Positions 57,895 through 64,000 of a stretch of DNA of 64,000 nt are shown in pieces. The DNA is from Sambucus nigra (lineage: Eukaryota > Streptophyta > Magnoliopsida > Dipsacales > Adoxaceae). Each line of letters opens with the position of its first letter. Position 1 is the stretch's first letter. The position numbers and the translations under genes are program-made. The stretch is from assembly GCA_949130495.1 (NCBI GenBank), contig OX422209.1, positions 699,723,257-699,787,256 of the forward strand, read 5' to 3'. The notes beneath the pieces are model-generated. The model saw only the letters and a list, made by a program, of their open reading frames with translations. It was not told the DNA's origin and made no database searches.

Positions 57895-59039
57895 TGAGAC
57901 CCTTCATCAAATGTAAGAAGGTTGATATTTTGTTAGTCTTACTATATATATATATGTGTGTGTGTGTGTGTATGTGTGTGTGTGTAAATCCAAGAGCCTT
58001 TATATACAACATGCGTACTATTTATATGCAATAGATGTCTCACAATATAATCTTAAATGATTTTGTCATTTAAGATCCCGTTGGCATAGTCATACATCTA
58101 ATAACTTAGTTATACATCTAACAAGAAAAGAAAATATTGTAAAATGAAAATGATAATGATTACAAATATATTTATAAGACATCTAAAATATAACTTTGAA
58201 TACAATTTTTATAACACATGATTGTATTTAAGGATACAACAAGAATTTATTCCTTTCCTTAAAGGTTTCAAAATAAAAACACTTTATAAGGTTGTGTGGC
58301 TTAGCTGAACAGGAAAGGTGTTCCAAAATGTCTCCAAAATTTCAGTCAAGAATAAAGCAAGAACTCATGTAAATAATTACAAAAGAATGAATAGAAATAA
58401 TCACAAAAACTCGATATATAACTGTGGTATTATTATGTGAGTGACAAAAACCTCTAACAACAATAAATCACAAATAAGAGCTTGAAACCTCGACATATCA
58501 AATTATTTTTTCCCATTTTATATAAGAAAAAAATTTAATAAGTGATATATATATATACACACACACACAAGTAGTCTTGCACCAAATCTCATAAAAAAAG
58601 AGTAGGTATATATATTTATATAGGCATCAAAACTAACCACAAACAGATCATCACACATGAAAAAAAGGACGTCTGCTATTTTGAGTCCATATTTCTCTGT
58701 CCATTCATTTTATTGGTGGTGTAAGTTCTTCTAAAATTAAACTATGAAAAGTAAAAAAAATCACACAAACTATATATAAAAGTGACAACATATAGACAAA
58801 AACGAGAGAGCCCTTACCATGACCTCCCGTTGGCGCCGAAAACCATAAGAAAATCGAGATGAGATGATCTCGTGTTAGGTAGGAGAAAATCGAGATGAGA
58901 TGATCCGTGAGAAACAAGCTCCGATCAATCTTGTGAAAAAGAGAGGCGCTGCTTGGAACGTAGGTATAGGTTTGTTAGGGAATGATTTTGGGGAAAGGAA
59001 ATAAGGGCCAAATGATATTTGCCAAGGAGAGGGAACACA
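57895..59039. other. CACTA 5' non-coding region upstream of TNP2
   Basis: No gene is seen. A (TG)n-rich run lies at about 57956-57984. A 20-bp phrase, AAAATCGAGATGAGATGATC, occurs twice near 58852 and 58887, next to a possible untranslated first exon ending at a GTAAGG-type donor near 58816 (- strand). Confidence 0.5.
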
Positions 59040-59279
59040 TTAATGAAAATTATAACCGTCCCATAAAAGTATAAAGAACCAACTTTTTAAGAACGACTAA
59101 CAAACTGTTTTATAAAATATTATTAGTGTGTATTATTTAGGACGGGTGATGTTGGCTGTCTTATATGATATATAATTTGGGATGGGTGATTCTAGCCGTC
59201 CCTAATAAATATTTATTAGGGACGGGTATTGTAACCGTCTCTAATATGCCAGTCCTAATAGAACATTTTTTTTGTAGGG
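59040..59279. repeat. CACTA right subterminal and terminal repeats
   Basis: Repeated GGGACGGGT / ACCGTCCC units in both orientations (for example TTAGGGACGGGTATTGTAAC near 59217) end in ACATTTTTTTTGTAGGG. This mirrors the left end. Confidence 0.87.
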
Positions 59280-60111
59280 TGTAGACATTATTCCCGTGTG
59301 ACTATAATCATGTTATACCTATCTCTTTTCCCTTCCAGATACATATTCATTCGATTTCAATTTGGATATTCCATAGGATGTTATGAGGGAAGTGGATCAA
59401 TATCTTCTGCAGGGGATTAAGCGTCTATGAGAGTATGTCATTGCACTGTTGAGTTCAAAAATTGGATTCTTACGACTCGATTCACAATTCGATTCACGGT
59501 TCAGGATTCATAGGATTTTTGATTCACGATTTGACAACTATATACATTTAATATGATGCTTTATTAAGTTTGTAAACTTTTGAATCTAATTAGTTTTATC
59601 AAATGATTCAAATCTAAATGACAAATAAAATTTAAATCTCATTAACCTCAATTTAAAAACCTAATAATTAGCCAACATGGAGAAAGATGGAGACAGAGAA
59701 TTTTGAGGGGTATTGCAATATGAACAAGACATGTGATGAGGTTCAATTATTATAATTTTCTGCATGTTTTTTCAATAGTGAATTACTTTCTCAATAGTGC
59801 ATCGTATACAATTAATGTATACTTAATTTTTCCACTCTAGGTTGAAGGTGAAGACTCTTTTTATTTAGTCGAATATTGCAACTTTAAGTCAAATCTTAAG
59901 TCCGATGTTTAAAGTCCAAGTTGAATTAGTTCGAGAAACACTAATATAGTTGACTTTAATACCTTGTAGTCTAGTATCTAGTGTTTTTGGATATTTTCAC
60001 TTTGATTATTTCTTTTGACAATGAAAAAGTATGTTTTGAATGTGTATGAGTGTTTTAGATAATATTTTGATATCAAAATATTTTTCATTCCCCTTAACAT
60101 AACCACTAAAA
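59280..60111. other. Non-coding flank right of the CACTA element
   Basis: No gene is supported. A short exon-like stretch follows TTCCCTTCCAG at about 59338 and reads DTYSFDFNLDIP before a stop, then DVMREVDQYLLQGIKRL. I do not recognise it. Confidence 0.35.
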
Positions 60112-60640
60112 TTTAGTTTCAGACTACCAATTGGAGGAATCATCCAATATACTCGAATATGATTCTACTTTTACCTATATGAATTAGAAAAGTAGGTTGC
60201 CTTTGTATAATAGTACCATTTACAAATTTAGGCACAAAATAGGTGTTAATAATAACCATATAAGAAACATCTGCAATAATTTTTGGTTGATAGTGGGATT
60301 TACATTCATATCTCGCCTTGTTCCCTGACAACCACAAGCACCAACAAAGAATTTAAGGAATTTCATATCAAAAATTACCTTGGACAGAGTTAGAAGCCTC
60401 AAACCACCTATTAATAAACCTTGCTATATTGGTAGTAGGACATACATCAACCCCCATGATTCCTTTTGAAGTAACTCCATACTTTGATCAAAATCTCACC
60501 ATTAGAGAAAAGGTGGTCCACAGATTCACTGTTATGATTTGAGCAGCACTTACACATGTACGTCCTCTCACACCTTTTTTCTAAACAACAAGATCCAGGG
60601 GAACTATGCCTTTAATAAATCTCCACAATAATATAGATAT
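60112..60640 (-). pseudogene. Relic of a non-LTR retrotransposon: zinc-binding and RNase H start
   Basis: On the - strand, in shifting frames, one can read WRFIKGIVPLDLVV, then CERTYMCKCCSNHNSESVDH with LF. This is the pattern of the reverse-transcriptase zinc-binding region (zf-RVT: C..C......H.F) found near the end of plant LINE polyproteins. Further along, at about 60160-60112, VYWMIPPIGSLKLNFSG matches the start of the RNase H-like domain that follows zf-RVT. Stops and frameshifts separate the pieces, so it is long dead. A host-genome copy of the same RNase H family is an alternative source. Confidence 0.6.
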
Positions 60641-61832
60641 TTTTAAGGTAACACAATATTTTTAAGGTAACACATTTACTCAATATAAATTTTTTTGTCT
60701 AGAATATAGATATCTTTAAGGTTATTCTTCGCTTCCACCTTGGCCTTGTAACTACAGTAACTTAAGCTTCAGGGCATCATTTCTTTTTCCTTTTACCAAT
60801 GGGCTTTATCTCAGATAGTACGATTACTAACCTTTTAGAGAGGTGGAAGCCCCAAAACAATTTCACACCCATTGGGATAAGATTAAAGTGGGAAGCAATT
60901 ACGTAGCCCATCTTTCCTTTTTTATTTATTTATTAAATATAGCTCTAGTTGAGAATGATCTATTATAGCCAGAGTCTATTTATTTATTTGTTTTAAATAA
61001 CACATTGGGACTCCCTCCTCCCCCTATGAGGCAACGTAGCCGGTGGCGTGGCTAGATCAATGTTGGAGATGGAACTTTGAGCACCCAGTATCTCCTTTAA
61101 CATTTCTTAGGGGGGCATGGGACGTATATGAGTTGTACCCCCATTATCGGAGTCAACCCAAAGAGAATGATGATCTCGTACCAATTTGATGTACCCAACG
61201 TAATATTTACACATAACAGCAACTACATATACTCATATATTGAAAATGTAATAAATTGAGTACAAACGATTGGGGGCCAACCTTATATACACTAAGGATG
61301 CCCAAAAGACTAGAGTACCTCTGCGAAAAACAGAAATTACAAATACAAGTAAAGAAAGTAGTAAAGACAAATTTTCCTTGAAGTTATGAGCCTGCACCTC
61401 TCTCTCTCCCGGTCTCAATTTCTCCATTATTCATGTTATAGGAACCTCAATGAACATTCCGCCTCATTTATTCCTCCTTAAATCTAAGCATTAAACCATT
61501 TTCTTAAAATTTTATAAAATAGACTCATCAAGTCTGCTTTGTATGACTTCTCACAGACCTGTAAGAGGAAAAAATAAGAAAAATTGGGATATCTTGAACT
61601 CTACAAATATGATGGGTGCATCATATGAACATCCATCCACCTTAACCACTAAATATTTTTTTGTCCAAACATTAGTTCTTTGAACATTGATTTAACAAGT
61701 AACTTTGGTTTCTTTCAAGTGAATTTTTAGAAGGATAAATTACCAACTCTTCAAGGTGCGCCATTTTCGGTTTAAAGTGTTACACTAGTTGGGTCTGTTC
61801 AAGGCTTCTAGCTACTATTGTGCACTTCTCTC

Positions 61833-61893
<61 letters not shown>

Positions 61894-64000
61894 TAGTATT
61901 AGTATTAGAAAAGTAATTGTTTATATAAGCATTTGTCTCTACATATATGTATAAGCATTTGAAAGGCAAATGCATGTCCGTTTATATAAGCATTTGTGAA
62001 GTAAATACTCACTCGAAGTAACTCTTCTAAGTGAACTTGTGAATAAATCTATAGAATTGAGAGGCCATATCAATAAAACCTAACTTATGAAGCCCTTGTC
62101 TTAATTGAAACACGAGAAATAGTTTAAAGGCCATTTATATAATTTCTTAGAAGCTATATACATCACTCAAATGTGTATATATTGGTTGGCGGTGTTGGTA
62201 AAGATTTGACTATGGATAATTTAGTGCCAAGTGCAAGAATTGGTCCAATTAATTATGTTTGCTCGAAATTACAGTGAAGATAGTTATCATCACCGAATGC
62301 GTTATTTCGTATTCTTTATGTACATTTTGCACCCCCTGGTACCCTTTGGTTCAGTTTTATTTTTCCCAAAAGGAAATGTTGAGAGTTTTCTACTAATCAT
62401 TAAAATTGTTCTGCGTCATAATCTGTATGTTAAAACATGCTTTTTTTTAAAAAATTTATATTATTATTGGTTCATATTAATTTTCATGTCAATTAGAACA
62501 ATCCGTGTTATGGTTAGACATTCTGGGACTCTGTTTCATAAATATGATCTCCTCTCTCCCCCACAAACACACACAAACTATTGATGTTTATGATGATGAG
62601 TTTCTATCTTGATTTGTTTATTATATATACCGATTATAGCTGAATTCGTTTTCATTTGTATTTTACAATAAGGGTTCTCTAATATATTTTGTTTTTATCC
62701 AACAGGTTGCAATCTTCATCGTACATATGTGAAGTATGAATAGGTTCTATCTTGCGTGGTTGTCATTTTCACTAACATAAGGATGATAACTAGGGGCTTT
62801 CATAAATTGTGAGCTTTGCCTTCTAGTTGTTTTTATTCGTACTTCTACTTTATTAGGTTTAGTTGAGTTTAGGTTCTTTTTTAGGTTAAACACTAGTTTA
62901 TGGATTAGTTTGCTGTTTATATGACTTTTTACTGTTCTAAATTACCTTGGTACTTTGTAATTTTAAACTTGTTAATAGGAATGGGATATTGAATGTTAAT
63001 ACATTAGTCATACTTGAAGATTGAAAAGTTTCATTAAACATGTCAAAGTTCCTTCACATACTTCCTTTTTTCTCTTCATCTATCTGACTTTTGTATTTTA
63101 ATGCAACATGTTCAATTTACTCAGCGTAATATTTATTTGTTTGTTTCAAGACTTGGATGTAACACAATTTCAAGTATTATTGGGCTTGGACAATTTCTTT
63201 AAGTAGGTTGTGTGACCAAGCATTTGATATATTTTATGTTTATATATCCTATGCCGGTCTATGATAATTTCTATAGTTGAAATCGATTTTTAAAGGGTTT
63301 AGTGTCATGAATTTTGCTACAATTTTCATTGCTATGCCCCGGCCATCACCTCTTATCTGAGAATTTGAATGGAAGAGAATTGGATACGATGTTTGGATGC
63401 AACTCTTATCAGATGAACTTGGATAAAAGTTTTGTCAAAACCTTGCATCCAATTCTCACATATTTGTATCCATGGTATGCAAACTTGGCATCCAACTGAG
63501 AATATTTAAAGGCACTCAATATTTGGGGAATATGCAAACATTCTCACATGTTTGTTGTCTCAGATTGCTATCTTATACCTTTTAAATTCAGTAATAGCAT
63601 TTTTTATGTTTTGTTATTGCGTCTGAATATGTGATTACTTATAAGCCGATAATAAACACTGCTCTTTCCATTATAGGTAACACTTACAACACTCTTTGTA
63701 CTTAGTCTGTCCATATACACTTCTCTGCCCAACACCTACAACACCGCTTTGTCCATAACCACTGCTCGATTGCGACACGCTAGCTATTACTATCTAGATT
63801 ACTATCAATTTCTTTGTTGGCCATTCTTTAAAGGTGAGATTCGGTTGAGACACTGGTCGGACTATTTGTGGTTTTCTCTTTGATGTTTAAATTTTTAGTT
63901 GAATTTGGAGATTTGCTCCCATGGACAGATTGTTGAGGTTAGTTTAATTTGGTTACCCCAAGGCTATTATTGCAAGTCTGACCTCGCTTCTTGATTCCAT
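60641..64000. other. AT-rich sequence without a supported gene
   Basis: Only short frames without recognisable domains occur, for example 62231-62584, which is hydrophobic and low-complexity. A CT/TA microsatellite lies at 61826-61893. Near 63380-63490 several TTGGATGC / GCATCCAA phrases form weak inverted repeats. I see no RNA gene or transposon end here. Confidence 0.45.
61826..61893. repeat. (CT)n-(TA)n compound microsatellite
   Basis: An almost pure CT run (61826-61866) passes directly into a TA run (61867-61893). Confidence 0.95.

Larger units (their letters stand above)
49874..59279 (-). mobile_element. CACTA (En/Spm) DNA transposon with decayed TNP2 and TNPA-like genes
   Basis: The left end is CACTACAAAAAAACTCAC. 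The right end read inward is CCCTACAAAAAAAATG, that is CACTA with one substitution. The 3-bp flanks TGC (49871-49873) and TGT (59280-59282) match at two of three bases, as expected for a CACTA duplication. Subterminal repeats built on GGGACGG / CCGTCCC are present on both sides. Two genes, both on the - strand, lie inside: TNP2-like (57870-54311) first, then TNPA-like (54034-50822). The stops in TNP2 suggest the element is no longer autonomous. Confidence 0.92.

Noticed and set aside
62231..62584. Frame of 117 codons with hydrophobic stretches
   Set aside because: AT-rich low-complexity sequence with no recognised domain or supporting context.
63314..63499. Short frame with TTGGATGC / GCATCCAA phrases
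   Set aside because: The inverted phrases are short and irregular; no terminal repeats or target duplication could be found to support a MITE.

Overview
This is nuclear DNA of a flowering plant, probably a eudicot; the sequence does not let me name the species. No host gene could be supported. Almost all of the first 47 kb is transposable elements inserted into one another. A CACTA DNA transposon fills 49.9-59.3 kb, and the rest is AT-rich non-coding sequence with microsatellites and one relic of a non-LTR retrotransposon. The family makeup (SIRE/Maximus-like copia, Tat-type and Tekay-type gypsy, hAT, CACTA) is typical of plant heterochromatin.

The oldest layer is a degenerate Ty1/copia element on the + strand. 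Its reading order (gag-like region, protease, integrase, reverse transcriptase, RNase H) survives in three pieces: 1-2350, 28477-29226 and 41466-about 42800. The first gap holds Tat-1 (2351-28476, +), a Ty3/gypsy Tat-type element with two 538-bp LTRs. The second gap holds Tat-2 (29227-41465, -), a much better preserved Tat-type element with 563-bp LTRs. A third relative, Tat-3 (about 42803-47204, -), is cut off inside its RNase H region and keeps only its 5' LTR side.

Tat-1 carries further insertions. A Tekay/Del-type chromovirus (5092-15809, -) with two LTRs of about 2.9 kb and a perfect AACAA target duplication splits its integrase. A hAT-type element (20626-27579, 8-bp duplication GTTGAACA) sits beyond its antisense gene. 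Inside the hAT element are an unclassified LTR-like block (20663-23334) and a Tekay-type solo LTR (23561-27272) that landed in a (CA)19 microsatellite. The solo LTR in turn carries a small hAT-type MITE (23946-24359). Following copia, Tat-1, hAT, solo LTR and MITE gives a nest five layers deep.

The most interesting object is a gene inside the Tat elements that is not part of gag-pol. In Tat-2, between the end of pol and the 3' LTR and on the opposite strand, four exons (30214-33842, +) join through three GT-AG introns. Every junction keeps frame, giving a protein of about 1100 residues that starts like a 'putative gypsy type transposon' domain and continues with coiled coils. A diverged, decayed copy with the same domain order lies in Tat-1 (17024-20544, -), again antisense to its host. 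Extra antisense ORFs are known in the Tat lineage, but their function is not.

Most premature stops in the Tekay, Tat-2, Tat-3 and antisense-gene frames are explained by C-to-T changes (CAG, CAA or CGA becoming stops). Tat-2 and Tat-3 confirm five of these by direct comparison. This fits long-term cytosine methylation and deamination of silenced elements.
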